A DNA stretch of 29,584 bases from Collinsella sp. (GCA_014871665.1 WGSL01000021.1:1-29584), one strand, 5' to 3'. Positions 1 through 8,472 are shown, counted from the stretch's first letter. The notes: generated from the letters alone by a model not told the origin. Program-made: numbers and translations.

Positions 1-40
1 CTGCCCCCCCCCCCCCCCGACAGGGGGTATGCGGCAAAAG
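1..40. repeat. 15-C homopolymer with G5 partner, 3' of lacG1
   Basis: Positions 4-18 are fifteen consecutive C, followed by GACA and five G (23-27). On the minus strand, just past the lacG1 stop, CCCCC can pair with part of the G run around a four-base loop. There is no T-run, so it is not a convincing intrinsic terminator. A tract this long is prone to slippage and to sequencing error, and the true length may differ. Confidence 0.6.
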
Positions 41-1462
41 TTAGGCCATAAGCAGGCCGGTCTCCGCGACGTTCTTGTACCAGTACGCGCTCGCCTTGGG
101 GTAGCGCTTCTGGGTCTCAAAGTCGATGTAGAACAGGCCGTAACGCTTGTTATAGCCGTTGGTCCAGGAGAACTGGTCCTGCAGCGACCACACAAAGTAA
201 CCGTCGACGTTCACGCCGCCGTCGATTGCCTTGAGGATCCATGCGAGATGCTGACGCATGTAGTCGATGCGAGGGGCGTCGTCGATAAAGCCGTCCTCGA
301 AGTCGTCCTTATAGCCCATGCCGTTCTCGGTGATGTAGATCTTCTTGTAGTTGGGGTAATCGTTCTTAATACGCAGCAGCAGGTCGTAGAGGCCCTCGGG
401 ATAGATGATCCAGTCCCAATCGGTGGTGGGTACGCCTTCGCGCACGCATGACTCGCCCACGCCCTTGAGGAACCAGCGCGAGGAACCCTTGTCGCCGGTG
501 CCATTGTGGTTGATGTCGTTTTCGCCCTCGGCGGCACGCAGGAACTGGCACTTGTAGGTATTGACGCCCAGGCAATCGTTGTAGGGGAGCGCGGCGGTCA
601 GCGCGGCGATGTCCTCGTCGCGGACGTCGAGCTCGCCGCCGGCGATATGGGCCAGCTTGGTCGCAGCCTCCATGGTGTCGGCTGCATAGTGGCCGCGGAA
701 GGTGGCGTCGAGTACCCAGCGGTTGTTGATGACGTCGGCCATGCGAGCTGCCTCGCAGTCGGCGGCGCTGCTGGGATCGAGGGGATACTTGGGCTCCAGG
801 TTCTGGACAATGCCGATCTCGCCCTCAAAGCCGCCCTCATGGAAGGCGACGACAGCCTTGGCGTGGGCTACCATCATGTTGTGCATGAGCTGGAAGGCCT
901 TGTCCAGGCGGTACTTCTCGCCGTGCGGCCAGTTGCCGACGATAAAGCTGCCCTCGGCGGTTGCGGGAATCTCGTTAAACGTGAACCAGTGCTTGACCTC
1001 GGTGAACTCGGCAAAGCAGAACTTGGCGTACTCGACAAAGGCGTCGATCGTCGTGCGCGTCAGGAAGCCCTCGCCGCCGTTCTGGTAAAAGGCCTCGGGC
1101 GTATCGAAGTGATCGAGCGTGACATAGGGGATAACGCCAGCTTTGTTGCAGGTGGCGAAAAGCTCGTGATAGAAGGCAACGCCCTCGGGGTTAATCTCGC
1201 CAGTGCCGTTGGGGAAGATGCGGCTCCAAGCGATGGAGACGCGGATACCGTTGATGCCGAAGCGCTGGCACAGGTCGATATCGACCGGATATTTGTTGTA
1301 GAAGTCGCTTGCGGGATCGGGGGAGAAGCGACCCTGGGCTGCCAGGAAATCGTCCCAGGGCACTTTGCCCTTGCCGTGCGTACGGGTCTCGCCCTCAACC
1401 TGGTAAGCAGCGGTGGCGCCGCCAAACACGAAGCCGTCGGGGAACTGCATGGGGTTGGTCAT
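41..1462 (-). CDS. lacG: 6-phospho-beta-galactosidase (GH1), module 1
   Basis: This cytoplasmic enzyme should hydrolyse PTS-imported lactose-6-phosphate to glucose and galactose-6-phosphate. It has 473 residues, the usual LacG length. The GH1 N-terminal motif GGATAAYQVEG is at 14-24. The acid/base Glu is E164 in TFNEI and the nucleophile is E379 in ITENG. The phosphate-binding trio of LacG (Ser, Lys, Tyr) matches S432, K439 and Y441, and W433 sits where galacto-specific LacG has its Trp. One oddity: the usual HHFDTP motif reads DHFDTP here, with D117 for the first His. The start is supported by AAAGGAT upstream. It lies 75 bp behind lacE1 and is probably its operon partner. The 6-phospho-galactosidase call is firm; the exact disaccharide is not shown by sequence. 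Confidence 0.93.
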   Translation of the reverse strand: MTNPMQFPDGFVFGGATAAYQVEGETRTHGKGKVPWDDFLAAQGRFSPDPASDFYNKYPVDIDLCQRFGINGIRVSIAWSRIFPNGTGEINPEGVAFYHELFATCNKAGVIPYVTLDHFDTPEAFYQNGGEGFLTRTTIDAFVEYAKFCFAEFTEVKHWFTFNEIPATAEGSFIVGNWPHGEKYRLDKAFQLMHNMMVAHAKAVVAFHEGGFEGEIGIVQNLEPKYPLDPSSAADCEAARMADVINNRWVLDATFRGHYAADTMEAATKLAHIAGGELDVRDEDIAALTAALPYNDCLGVNTYKCQFLRAAEGENDINHNGTGDKGSSRWFLKGVGESCVREGVPTTDWDWIIYPEGLYDLLLRIKNDYPNYKKIYITENGMGYKDDFEDGFIDDAPRIDYMRQHLAWILKAIDGGVNVDGYFVWSLQDQFSWTNGYNKRYGLFYIDFETQKRYPKASAYWYKNVAETGLLMA

Positions 1463-1537
1463 GAGTCATCCTTTCTGTGGGATACGAATAGGGAGAGGTG
1501 CCCGAACTGGGGATCCGGGCGCCAACAGAGGGAGGAA

Positions 1538-3316
1538 CTAGTCGAGGTTCTCGCGGAGCCACTTGATGGCGCCAGCGGGGTCGCGAGTAAGGTCGATATA
1601 TTCCTTACCGCGCGGAGCGAGCAGCTTAATGCCCAGGCGATCGGTATCGGCCTTCATGTCGTTGTAGTAGCTACGGACCTGCGGGGCAAGCACGATAACG
1701 TCGTACTGATCCATGATGGCAGTGTGCTGGCCATAGGCGCCTGCGGAGGAAGCGATATTCTCTCCGGTCTGTGCGGCACCTTCCTTGATGGCGTTGGCGA
1801 GCATGGCAGAGGTACCGGCGCCGGCGCACAGGACGAGGACCTTCAGGCCATCGACATCCTTCTTGGAGGATGCATCGGCAGCGGGTTCGGGCTGATCGGC
1901 GACAGGCTTGCTGTCGGCGGCAGCGGCGGTCGGCTCGACGGAAGCGGTGGTCTGCTCGACAGCGGGCGCAGAGGTGCTGGCGGCGATGGTGGCAGCACCA
2001 TCGGACTCGAGACCCAGCTCGGCGGCGCGCTCGGCCTCCTGGTCGCAGAGCAGCTTATCGTATGCCTTCAAGAACGGCAGGTAGATGATGGCGTCCAGCA
2101 AGATGATGATCGCGACAAACACCAAGGCGATAAGCTGGAAGTTCGTGGTGATGAAGATGCCGATGGGGGCAGGGGTGGCCCAAGGCACCACGAAGGAGAA
2201 GCCGTTCATGCCCACGTTATCGATAAAGAACTTGGCAACACTCACGTTGACGCAGCCGGCGGCAACAAAGGGGATGAGCATGTAGGGGTTAAGGATCATC
2301 GGCGCGCCAAAAAGCAGCGGTTCGTTGACAGCAAAGGCAACAGGAACAATCGAGGCCTTACCGACGGCTTTGAGCTGCTTGGACTTCATAAAGAGAATCA
2401 GCAGAAGCGGCACGATGAACGTGGCGCCGGTGCCGCCGAACTCACCCACGAGCGACATGTTGAAGGTGAGGGAATGGGCGGGGTGACCACCGGCCAGCAG
2501 AACCTGCAGGTTCTCGGCCTGGTTGGCAAGACGGATGGGGTCGATGCCCGGCTGGACGATCGAGGGGCCGTGGACGCCGATGAACCAGAAGAACGCGGTG
2601 GCTGCCTGAATAAGGATGAGTCCGGGGTAGGTCTCTGCTGCAGTGAAGAGCGGGGAGAGCAGCTTGATGAGCAGCTCGGAGAACGGAACGCCCATGAGGT
2701 TGCGCACGACGACATCGATGATGCCGCAGATGATGACGGCGCCGCCAAAGGGGATGATGTCACGGAAGTTCTGAGCGATGGCGCCCGGGACCTCCTTGGG
2801 CAGCTTAATGGTCAGATCGCGAGAGACGCAGAATTTGTAGACCCACACGGTGATGAACGCGGCGATATAGGCCGAGAACAGACCGCGCGTGCCCATGCTG
2901 GTGCAGTCGAAGACCGAAAGCTCGGAGCCGTTGAACTTGGTGGTGAACTGCGTAACGGCGAGCAAAAGCATACTGCACTGGGCGGCCACCATGGTGGAGC
3001 CGTCGTTGAGCACCTTGCCGGCGGGCATGCGACGGTTCATGGAAGCCGTAAAGTTCTTGGCAGTGGTGCCGGCGACCATGATGCCCATGACGCCCATGGT
3101 GAAGTTGTACAGCTTGTTGCACCAGTCGATGAGCGGCTGGGGCAGCGTGATGCCGACTACGCCGGGAAGGGTGGCAATGAGCAGAAAGATCGAAGAGGTG
3201 AGGACGATGGGCATGCACCCAAGGAATCCGTCCTTAATAGCCTGGAGGTAGATGTTCCTCGAGATCTTCTCAAAGAACGGCTGATGCTTTTCGAGCATCT
3301 TTACGATGGCGTCCAT
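1538..3316 (-). CDS. lacE: PTS lactose/cellobiose-family IICB permease, module 1
   Basis: This 592-residue membrane permease imports and phosphorylates a beta-galactoside. The N-terminal IIC domain (about 1-430) has many hydrophobic segments and the family motifs GVHGPSIV, GGTGATF and NEPLLFGAP. An Ala/Ser/Pro-rich linker of about 60 residues follows, then a IIB domain with the phospho-cysteine C497 in VLCAGAGTS. No IIA domain is fused; lacF at 14816 is the only IIA gene seen. It has NRRMPAGK where LacE of lactic acid bacteria and module 3 have NRDLP, so it is a diverged paralogue whose sugar may differ. AAGGAG lies a few bases before the ATG. It is first gene of a two-gene unit with lacG1, diverging from lacI1. 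Confidence 0.92.
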   Translation of the reverse strand: MDAIVKMLEKHQPFFEKISRNIYLQAIKDGFLGCMPIVLTSSIFLLIATLPGVVGITLPQPLIDWCNKLYNFTMGVMGIMVAGTTAKNFTASMNRRMPAGKVLNDGSTMVAAQCSMLLLAVTQFTTKFNGSELSVFDCTSMGTRGLFSAYIAAFITVWVYKFCVSRDLTIKLPKEVPGAIAQNFRDIIPFGGAVIICGIIDVVVRNLMGVPFSELLIKLLSPLFTAAETYPGLILIQAATAFFWFIGVHGPSIVQPGIDPIRLANQAENLQVLLAGGHPAHSLTFNMSLVGEFGGTGATFIVPLLLILFMKSKQLKAVGKASIVPVAFAVNEPLLFGAPMILNPYMLIPFVAAGCVNVSVAKFFIDNVGMNGFSFVVPWATPAPIGIFITTNFQLIALVFVAIIILLDAIIYLPFLKAYDKLLCDQEAERAAELGLESDGAATIAASTSAPAVEQTTASVEPTAAAADSKPVADQPEPAADASSKKDVDGLKVLVLCAGAGTSAMLANAIKEGAAQTGENIASSAGAYGQHTAIMDQYDVIVLAPQVRSYYNDMKADTDRLGIKLLAPRGKEYIDLTRDPAGAIKWLRENLD

Positions 3317-3418
3317 AGAGCTCCTTTGCTACTTGATGCGCGATGCATGTGGATGGAACTGGTCGTCGATGGATGGTCAGGACTGCCCGGAAACCTTCCT
3401 GCTTAAGGAAGGCATTGC

Positions 3419-3464
3419 GAAATGACAACGTTGTCATTTCGCTAATGACAACGTAAGACATTTT
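3419..3464. promoter_or_regulatory. Two LacI1 operators
   Basis: Positions 3419-3440 form a perfect 22-bp palindrome with half-site ATGACAAC around a central AC|GT. A second, less symmetric copy with the same left half is at 3443-3464. The centres are 23 bp apart. They lie between divergent lacE1 and lacI1 and match the operator form of the LacI family, so repression of lacE1-lacG1 by LacI1 is inferred. Confidence 0.75.
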
Positions 3465-3486
3465 TGGAAGAGCAACAAGGATTTAC

Positions 3487-3517
3487 AGGTGAACGGTCGA
3501 TATTGTCCGATAAACGG
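3487..3517 (-). promoter_or_regulatory. CCGTT-N16-CCGTT element upstream of lacI1
   Basis: On the minus strand CCGTTTA begins at 3517 and GACCGTTCAC contains the second CCGTT starting at 3496, 21 bp apart. The same layout occurs before lacF, lacI2, lacA and the aldolase. It is distinct from the LacI operators. The binding protein is unknown; the DeoR-type repressor at 27464 is the best candidate in the window. Confidence 0.55.
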
Positions 3518-3522
3518 CTGAT

Positions 3523-3549
3523 TTGTCAGTCGGGCAGGTAGTGTATGCT
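3523..3549 (+). promoter_or_regulatory. Possible sigma-70 promoter of lacI1
   Basis: TTGTCA at 3523-3528 and TATGCT at 3544-3549 are 15 bp apart, which is short. If used, transcription starts near 3556, which rules out an ATG at 3523 as the lacI1 start. Confidence 0.35.
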
Positions 3550-3591
3550 AGAACGCAAAAAACAAGCGATGCAAAACCGACTGGAGAAGTA

Positions 3592-4602
3592 GTGGCAACG
3601 ATGGACAAGAAAAATATCTCAATGAACGATGTAGCAGTTGCTGCGGGCGTTTCTCTCAAGACGGTTTCGCGTGTGATCAACGAGCCCGATAGCGTGCGAG
3701 AGTCGACACGCGATAAGGTTCATTCCGCAATGGAGGCGCTCGGGTTTCGAACCAACTTTGCCGCGCGTTCGCTCAAGTTGGGCCGTTACGGGTGCATCGG
3801 CGTGGTGCTGTTCCACTTGTCGGGCGGTGCCGTGGACATGATTGACGGTATCGCAGATGCCGCCGAAGAACGCGGCTTTGCGCTCACGATGATCAAAAAG
3901 CGGGCGGGGGAGAAGATGACCCTTGCCGAAGCGGCGCGTAGGATGTCGCAGCTGCCTGTTGATGGCATGATCTTCAACCTGCGTCAGATGGTCGATGACT
4001 TTGATACTTTTGAGGCACCGAAAGACCTCCAGACGGTGATTATCACACCGATGGAACATCCTACCTGCTCCACCGTCAGTGACGACCAAGAGGGCGGCGC
4101 GCGCATGGCGTGCGAGTACTTCTTGAACCACGGGCATAAAAACGTGTACTTCGTCTCTGGTAAGAAAGAGTCGTTGTCGAGCCAGTGCCGTATGAAAGGT
4201 TGGCGTGCGGCACTCGAGGCGCGTGGCATTGAGCCGCCCGAGCCTCTGCAAGGCGATTGGAATGCGGATAGTGGCTATGCCGCGGGCCTTGTGCTTGCCG
4301 ATAAGCCCGATTGCACGGCGGTCCTCGCTGCTAACGACTGCATGGCAAACGGCGTGATGATGGCTCTACGTGACAAAGGGCTCAGTGTGCCCAATGATGT
4401 GTCCGTGATCGGCTTCGACGATGAGCTCTATAAGACGATTCCCAACTCGATTCTGACGTCGGTGAAGTTTCGCCACCGCGAGCTGGGCGTCCGTGCGCTC
4501 AACGAGGTCGTCGCGGGTCTGGAAGCTCCGAGCTCCAGAAGCCGTACGCTCGTCTCGAGCGTGTTGGTCGAGCGCTCCAGCGTAAAGGACCTGCGGTCGT
4601 AG
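3592..4602 (+). CDS. LacI-family repressor of module 1
   Basis: A 336-residue LacI/GalR-type regulator: N-terminal helix-turn-helix (MNDVAVAAGVSLKTVSRV), hinge helix NFAARSLKLGR, then a periplasmic-binding-protein-like sugar-sensing domain. The recognition helix reads S-L-K-T-V-S-R, different from the three other LacI proteins here, fitting its own operator variant at 3419-3464. The GTG at 3592 is preferred because GGAGAAG lies 5 bases upstream; the ATG at 3601 is the alternative, and an in-frame ATG at 3523 would overlap the likely promoter. The segment GDWNADSGY is shared, with small changes, by all four LacI proteins, showing they are paralogues. The inducer is not known from sequence; a galactoside or its phosphate is the natural guess. 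Confidence 0.9.
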   Translation: MATMDKKNISMNDVAVAAGVSLKTVSRVINEPDSVRESTRDKVHSAMEALGFRTNFAARSLKLGRYGCIGVVLFHLSGGAVDMIDGIADAAEERGFALTMIKKRAGEKMTLAEAARRMSQLPVDGMIFNLRQMVDDFDTFEAPKDLQTVIITPMEHPTCSTVSDDQEGGARMACEYFLNHGHKNVYFVSGKKESLSSQCRMKGWRAALEARGIEPPEPLQGDWNADSGYAAGLVLADKPDCTAVLAANDCMANGVMMALRDKGLSVPNDVSVIGFDDELYKTIPNSILTSVKFRHRELGVRALNEVVAGLEAPSSRSRTLVSSVLVERSSVKDLRS

Positions 4603-4620
4603 ACGTGCTCGGCCTGTTTG

Positions 4621-4675
4621 TCTCAATCTGTAACAGCTAGGACCCAAAAACTCGGCTAGATGTTACGGATCGAGA
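4621..4675. repeat. 55-bp palindromic repeat, copy A (type 1)
   Basis: Arms TCTCAATCTGTAACA and TGTTACGGATCGAGA pair with few mismatches, followed inward by CTAG/CTAG and an A-rich loop. TTTTT follows the right arm, so transcripts from lacI1 could terminate here, but other copies lack a clear T-run. Confidence 0.8.
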
Positions 4676-4700
4676 TTTTTGGCCCGGCTTATTCCGTTTG

Positions 4701-4755
4701 TCTCGATCTGTAACAACTAGACGGTCAAAAGTGGTCTACATGTTACAGATTGAGA
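4701..4755. repeat. 55-bp palindromic repeat, copy B (type 2)
   Basis: Outer arms TCTCGATCTGTAACA and TGTTACAGATTGAGA pair almost fully. The inner stem differs from copy A but still pairs (TAGAC with GTCTA), around a GGTCAAAAGTG loop. It starts 80 bp after copy A. Confidence 0.8.
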
Positions 4756-4779
4756 TTTTCGGCTTGGCCTGTGCGTTCA

Positions 4780-4834
4780 TCTCGATCTGTAACAGCTAGG
4801 ACCGAAAAACTCGGCTAGATGTTACAGATTGAGA
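4780..4834. repeat. 55-bp palindromic repeat, copy C (type 1)
   Basis: Same design and loop type as copy A, starting 79 bp after copy B. The stem is extended outward by GTTCA before and TGAAC after the repeat, giving about 20 paired outer bases. Confidence 0.8.
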
Positions 4835-4863
4835 TGAACAGGAGGACGGGTGCGGTCTAAACA

Positions 4864-4902
4864 AAATGGCCCGCGCATCACACATCGATGCACGGGCCAT
4901 TT
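4864..4902 (-). terminator. Terminator of lacG2-lacE2
   Basis: AAATGGCCCG (4864-4873) pairs with CGGGCCATTT (4893-4902), extended inward by GCATC/GATGC. On the minus strand the stem runs into TTTTGTTTAG, so it most likely ends the lacE2 transcript; it could also work from the plus side. Confidence 0.7.
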
Positions 4903-4934
4903 ATTGTCTGCAAGCGGCAGGTGGTGTCAGCGTC

Positions 4935-6695
4935 TTATGCCTCGAGGTTTTCCTCGATCCAGGCGACGGCACCCTTGGGATCCTTAGTGAGGTCGATGTA
5001 CTGTTTGCCCTTGGGCGACAGCAGCGTGATGCCCAGGCGGTCGGTGTCGGCCTTCATCTCGTTGTAATAGGTGCGAACCTGCGGAGCCAGGACGATGACG
5101 TTGTACTGGTCCATGATGGCGTAGTGGCTGCCGTAGGCACCGGCGTTGGCGGTAATGTCGATGCCCAGCTCGTCGGCGCCTTCCTTAAGCGCGTTGGCGA
5201 GCAGTGCAGAGGTGCCGGCGCCAGCGCACAGAACCAGAACCCTCAGATCCTTGCCCTTAAGGGCGGACGGAGCTGCGGAGGCCTCAGTGGCAGAAGCGGT
5301 CTCGACAACAGGAGCCTCAACGGCGGGGGCGGCAGCGGTCTTGACGGCCTTGGTCTCCTCGGCCTCTTCTTCGGCCAGGGTCTCGGCCTCCTGCTTGCAC
5401 AGGACGTTGTCGTAGGCCTTGCAGAACGGGTAGTAGATCAAGAAGTCAACGACCAGCAGGACGACAACCAGGACCAGAGAGATCGGCTGGAAGTTGGTGT
5501 CGATGAAGGTGCCGATCGGTCCGGGGAGTGCCCACGGCATGGCATAGATAAAGCCGTTCATGCCCAAAAAGTCGATGAAGAACTTACCAATGAGGACGTT
5601 GGCCACGGGGGCAAACAGGAACGGGATCAGGAAGTACGGGTTGAGGATGATGGGCGCGGCGAACAGCAGCGGCTCGTTGACGGCGAACATCACGGGTACG
5701 ACAGAGGCTTTGCCGACGGCCTTGAGCTGCTTGGAGCGCATAAAGAGCAGGAAGATGATCGGGACAATGAACGTGGCGCCGGTGCCGCCGAGTTCGCCGA
5801 TGTAGTTACCGAAGTTCTCGGTCAGGGCGAGGGCGGGGTGACCGCCGGCCTGCAGCGTGGCGAGGTTGGTGGTGATGTTGCCAAACAGCGCGGCGTTGAG
5901 GGCAGGCTTAACGACCGAGGGGCCGTGGATGCCCATGAACCAGAACAGCGGGATCATGAACCAGATGAGGGCGAGGCCGGCGTAGGAATCGGCAGCGGCG
6001 AACAGCGGGCTCACCAGCGTGGAGATGACGTTGGCAAACGGGACGGCCAAGCAGGTGCGGCAGATAACGTCGATGACGGCGACAAACAGGATGGAGAAGC
6101 TGAAGGCGAAGATGTCGCGGAAGTTCTGGGCGATGGCGCCGGGGACTTCTTTGGGCAGCTTGATGGTGATGTCTCGCTTAATGCAGAAGGCATAGATGTT
6201 GACCGTGGCAAATGCGGCGACAAAGGAGCTCAGCAGGCCCTTGGTGCCCATGTTGTCGGTAAAGAACACCGAGACATCGGCGCCGTCGATCTTGGCACTC
6301 GTCTGGGTAACGGCCAAGATGAGCATAGCGCACATGGCGGCGACCATGGTGCTCGTGGCGTTGATGGCCTTGCCGGCAGGCATGCGGCGGTTCTTGGAGC
6401 CGGTCAGCGCGCTTGCGGTGGTGCCGGCGACCATGATGCCCACGACGCCCATCGTGAAGTTGTAAACCTTGTTGCAGAAGTTCACGACGTCGACGTTCCA
6501 CCAGTCGGGCAGCGTAAAGCCGCCGACCGTGGCGACAACGCCCGGCAGGGTCGAAATAAGCAGGAAGACAGAAGAAGACAGGATGATGGGCATTGCTGCC
6601 AAAAAGCCGTCTTTAATGGCCTGAAGGTAGATGTTCTTAGAGACCTTGTCGAAGTACGGCTGACCTTTCTCCAAGAACTTAACGATCGATTCCAT
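4935..6695 (-). CDS. lacE: PTS lactose/cellobiose-family IICB permease, module 2
   Basis: A 586-residue membrane permease built like the module 1 protein: multi-span IIC domain with GIHGPSVV, GGTGATF and NEPLLFAAP, an acidic then Ala/Val-rich linker, and a IIB domain with phospho-cysteine C490 in VLCAGAGTS. It shares NRRMPAGK and a nearly identical IIB tail with module 1, so these two are sister paralogues, apart from the more LacE-like module 3 permease. No IIA domain is fused. AGAGGAG lies about 7 bases before the ATG. Here the permease gene lies downstream of the glycosidase gene, the reverse of modules 1 and 3, with a 176-bp gap. Its substrate is inferred from the partner GH1 enzyme. Confidence 0.92.
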   Translation of the reverse strand: MESIVKFLEKGQPYFDKVSKNIYLQAIKDGFLAAMPIILSSSVFLLISTLPGVVATVGGFTLPDWWNVDVVNFCNKVYNFTMGVVGIMVAGTTASALTGSKNRRMPAGKAINATSTMVAAMCAMLILAVTQTSAKIDGADVSVFFTDNMGTKGLLSSFVAAFATVNIYAFCIKRDITIKLPKEVPGAIAQNFRDIFAFSFSILFVAVIDVICRTCLAVPFANVISTLVSPLFAAADSYAGLALIWFMIPLFWFMGIHGPSVVKPALNAALFGNITTNLATLQAGGHPALALTENFGNYIGELGGTGATFIVPIIFLLFMRSKQLKAVGKASVVPVMFAVNEPLLFAAPIILNPYFLIPFLFAPVANVLIGKFFIDFLGMNGFIYAMPWALPGPIGTFIDTNFQPISLVLVVVLLVVDFLIYYPFCKAYDNVLCKQEAETLAEEEAEETKAVKTAAAPAVEAPVVETASATEASAAPSALKGKDLRVLVLCAGAGTSALLANALKEGADELGIDITANAGAYGSHYAIMDQYNVIVLAPQVRTYYNEMKADTDRLGITLLSPKGKQYIDLTKDPKGAVAWIEENLEA

Positions 6696-6803
6696 AGTTC
6701 ACGCTCCTCTTTGCATGAAATCTTAATGGCATGGACGTTGAAAACCTATATGGTCTCCCGCTTGCTAAAAGCCCGGGTGCAGGCGGGGTCGGTCCCAGGG
6801 GGA

Positions 6804-6850
6804 GAGAGGGGAGCGGCTGGGTTTGTATCGCATAGGGCCGCTCCCTTCTC
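6804..6850 (-). other. Intercistronic hairpin between lacG2 and lacE2
   Basis: GAGAGGGGAGCGGC (6804-6817) pairs with GCCGCTCCCTTCTC (6837-6850) with one mismatch in 14. There is no T-run on the minus strand, so it is more likely an mRNA-processing or stabilising hairpin, or a partial attenuator, than a full terminator. Confidence 0.5.
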
Positions 6851-6871
6851 GGGGGAAAGCGAGGCGATGCG

Positions 6872-8320
6872 CTACTGCGCGTCCGCCATAGTGTCGGCGA
6901 GCTCCTTGTACCAGAGTGCCGACTGCTTGATGTAGCGTTTTTGCGTGTCGAAGTCGATGTAGAACAGGCCGTAGCGCTTGTTATAGCCATTGGCCCACGA
7001 GAACTGGTCCTGCAGGCTCCAGATAAAGTAGCCCTGGACGTCGACGCCCTCGGCGCGCGCCTGGAGCACCTTCTCCATGTGCTGGTCGACAAAGTCGATG
7101 CGCTCGGGATCGGCGACGATGCCGTTTGCGTCGGGCTCGGGGTCCTTGTGGCCCAGGCCGTTTTCGGTGATATAGATGACGGGGAGGTTGGGATAGGTGG
7201 CGCTGATGTGCTTGAGCGTGTCGTAGAGGCCTTGCGGGTAGATGAGCCAATCCCAGTCGGTGGTGGGGATACCCGGCATATCGACCTGCTGCCCGACGCC
7301 CTTAAACTTAAAGCACGAGGTGCCCTTGTCTCCGGTGCCGTTAAAGCTGTTGGTGGACTCGCCATCGTAGGCGGCGATAAACGCCGACTGATAGTAGTTG
7401 AGGCCGAACATATCGTTGCGGGGCGCCGCCTTGGCGAGCTCCTCCATGTCGCTGTCCTCAACCGTAAGTGTGGCGTTGTTGGCACGCAGAATCTCGTTGA
7501 TGAGTGAGAGGGTGCGCGCGGAGTAGTGACCCAGGAAGGCGCCGTCCATGATGAAGTCGGTGTAGAAGGCGTTGTACAGGTCGGCGGCGTGCTGGTCGGC
7601 GGGCGAGTCGGTGGCAGGATATGCCGGCGTCAGGACGTTGACCATGCCAATGCGTCCGCCCAGGTGCTCGGTCTCGTCAAGATCCTTATACAGGTTGACG
7701 GCGCGGGCGTGGGCAACGAGCTCGTTGTGCTGGCTCTGGATGCCGCTCGTCACATCAAAGTGATGGTTGGGCGGGAAGTTGCCTTGGATGTATTGGGAGT
7801 GCGAGAGGCTGATGAGCTCGTTGATGGTGAACCAATTCTTGACCTCGCGGAACTCGCGGAAGCAGAACTCGGCATAGCGCACATAGGCGTCGACGGTCTT
7901 GCGGTTGAGCCAGTCGCCCTGGTTGAACAGGGCGGCGGGGGAGTCAAAGTGATGCAGGGACACATAGGGCTCGACGCCATACTTTTTGCAGCAGGCGAAC
8001 AGCTCGTGGTAGTGCTTAACGCCCTCGGCGAGGGGTTCGGCATCGTCGCCGTTGGGGAAGATGCGGGTCCAGGCGATGGACACACGAATGGCGTTGAGTC
8101 CATGCTCGGCAGAAAGGCGGATATCCTCCTCGTAGCGGTTGTAGAAATCACTGGCCGGGTCGGGCAAAAAGCGACCCTGGGCGACAAGGTAATCGTCCCA
8201 CATGGTCTTACCCTTGCCTGCCACCTTCGTGGAACCTTCCGTTTGGTACGCGGCGGTTGCGGCGCCCCAAACAAAGCCCTTCGGCAGCTGCTGTACGCGG
8301 TTTAGCAAAGACATATGCAT
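6872..8320 (-). CDS. lacG: 6-phospho-beta-galactosidase (GH1), module 2
   Basis: A 482-residue cytoplasmic GH1 enzyme acting on 6-phospho-beta-galactosides. It has the N-terminal motif WGAATAAYQTEG, acid/base E168 in FTINEL and nucleophile E386 in ITENG. The phosphate-binding trio is S441, K448 and Y450, with W442 at the LacG galacto-specificity position. It is the most divergent of the three, with TINEL for TFNEI and a different 180-300 region (NFPPNHHFDV). Methionines at residues 1 and 3 are both possible starts; GAGAGGG lies upstream. It is the first gene of module 2, next to two LacI2 operators and divergent from lacI2. The true substrate may be another beta-galactoside, or a 6-phospho-glucoside, though the Trp argues for galacto. 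Confidence 0.9.
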   Translation of the reverse strand: MHMSLLNRVQQLPKGFVWGAATAAYQTEGSTKVAGKGKTMWDDYLVAQGRFLPDPASDFYNRYEEDIRLSAEHGLNAIRVSIAWTRIFPNGDDAEPLAEGVKHYHELFACCKKYGVEPYVSLHHFDSPAALFNQGDWLNRKTVDAYVRYAEFCFREFREVKNWFTINELISLSHSQYIQGNFPPNHHFDVTSGIQSQHNELVAHARAVNLYKDLDETEHLGGRIGMVNVLTPAYPATDSPADQHAADLYNAFYTDFIMDGAFLGHYSARTLSLINEILRANNATLTVEDSDMEELAKAAPRNDMFGLNYYQSAFIAAYDGESTNSFNGTGDKGTSCFKFKGVGQQVDMPGIPTTDWDWLIYPQGLYDTLKHISATYPNLPVIYITENGLGHKDPEPDANGIVADPERIDFVDQHMEKVLQARAEGVDVQGYFIWSLQDQFSWANGYNKRYGLFYIDFDTQKRYIKQSALWYKELADTMADAQ

Positions 8321-8433
8321 ACACCCTCTCGTCTCGCTGTTCGATATTGTGCGTTTGCGCTCAGGAGGCTCCCTGGTTAGCGTTCAGCGGTGAAAAAGCC
8401 CGATAAACACTATCTTAAAATGATTAGAACCAA

Positions 8434-8472
8434 AATGAGCACGTGAACATTTGACAATGAGCACGTTAACAT
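8434..8472. promoter_or_regulatory. Two LacI2 operators before lacG2
   Basis: Near-identical direct copies of AATGAGCACGTKAACAT lie at 8434-8450 and 8456-8472, centres 22 bp apart. The inner copy falls just downstream of a likely minus-strand -10 (TATACA, 8488-8483), the expected position for repression of lacG2-lacE2. Confidence 0.8.

Noticed and set aside
506..3406. 966-codon plus-strand open frame opposite lacG1 and lacE1
   Set aside because: It lies antisense to two clear genes, has low-complexity Gly/Asp/Val-rich sequence and no recognisable domain; such frames are a by-product of high-GC third positions.
3523..3600. Longer N-terminus of lacI1 from the ATG at 3523
   Set aside because: It overlaps the likely promoter, has no ribosome site and would add an unusual tail before the helix-turn-helix.
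4621..4834. CRISPR-like array
   Set aside because: The 24-25 bp spacers between the palindromes resemble one another, the repeat is a 55-bp palindrome, and no cas gene is near.
4603..4860. The palindromes as simple terminators only
   Set aside because: Only copy A has a clear T-run; arms are AT-balanced and conserved well beyond what a terminator needs, so a repeat family fits better.
4866..6935. 689-codon plus-strand open frame opposite lacE2
   Set aside because: Antisense shadow of lacE2 with the same repetitive composition and no ribosome site.
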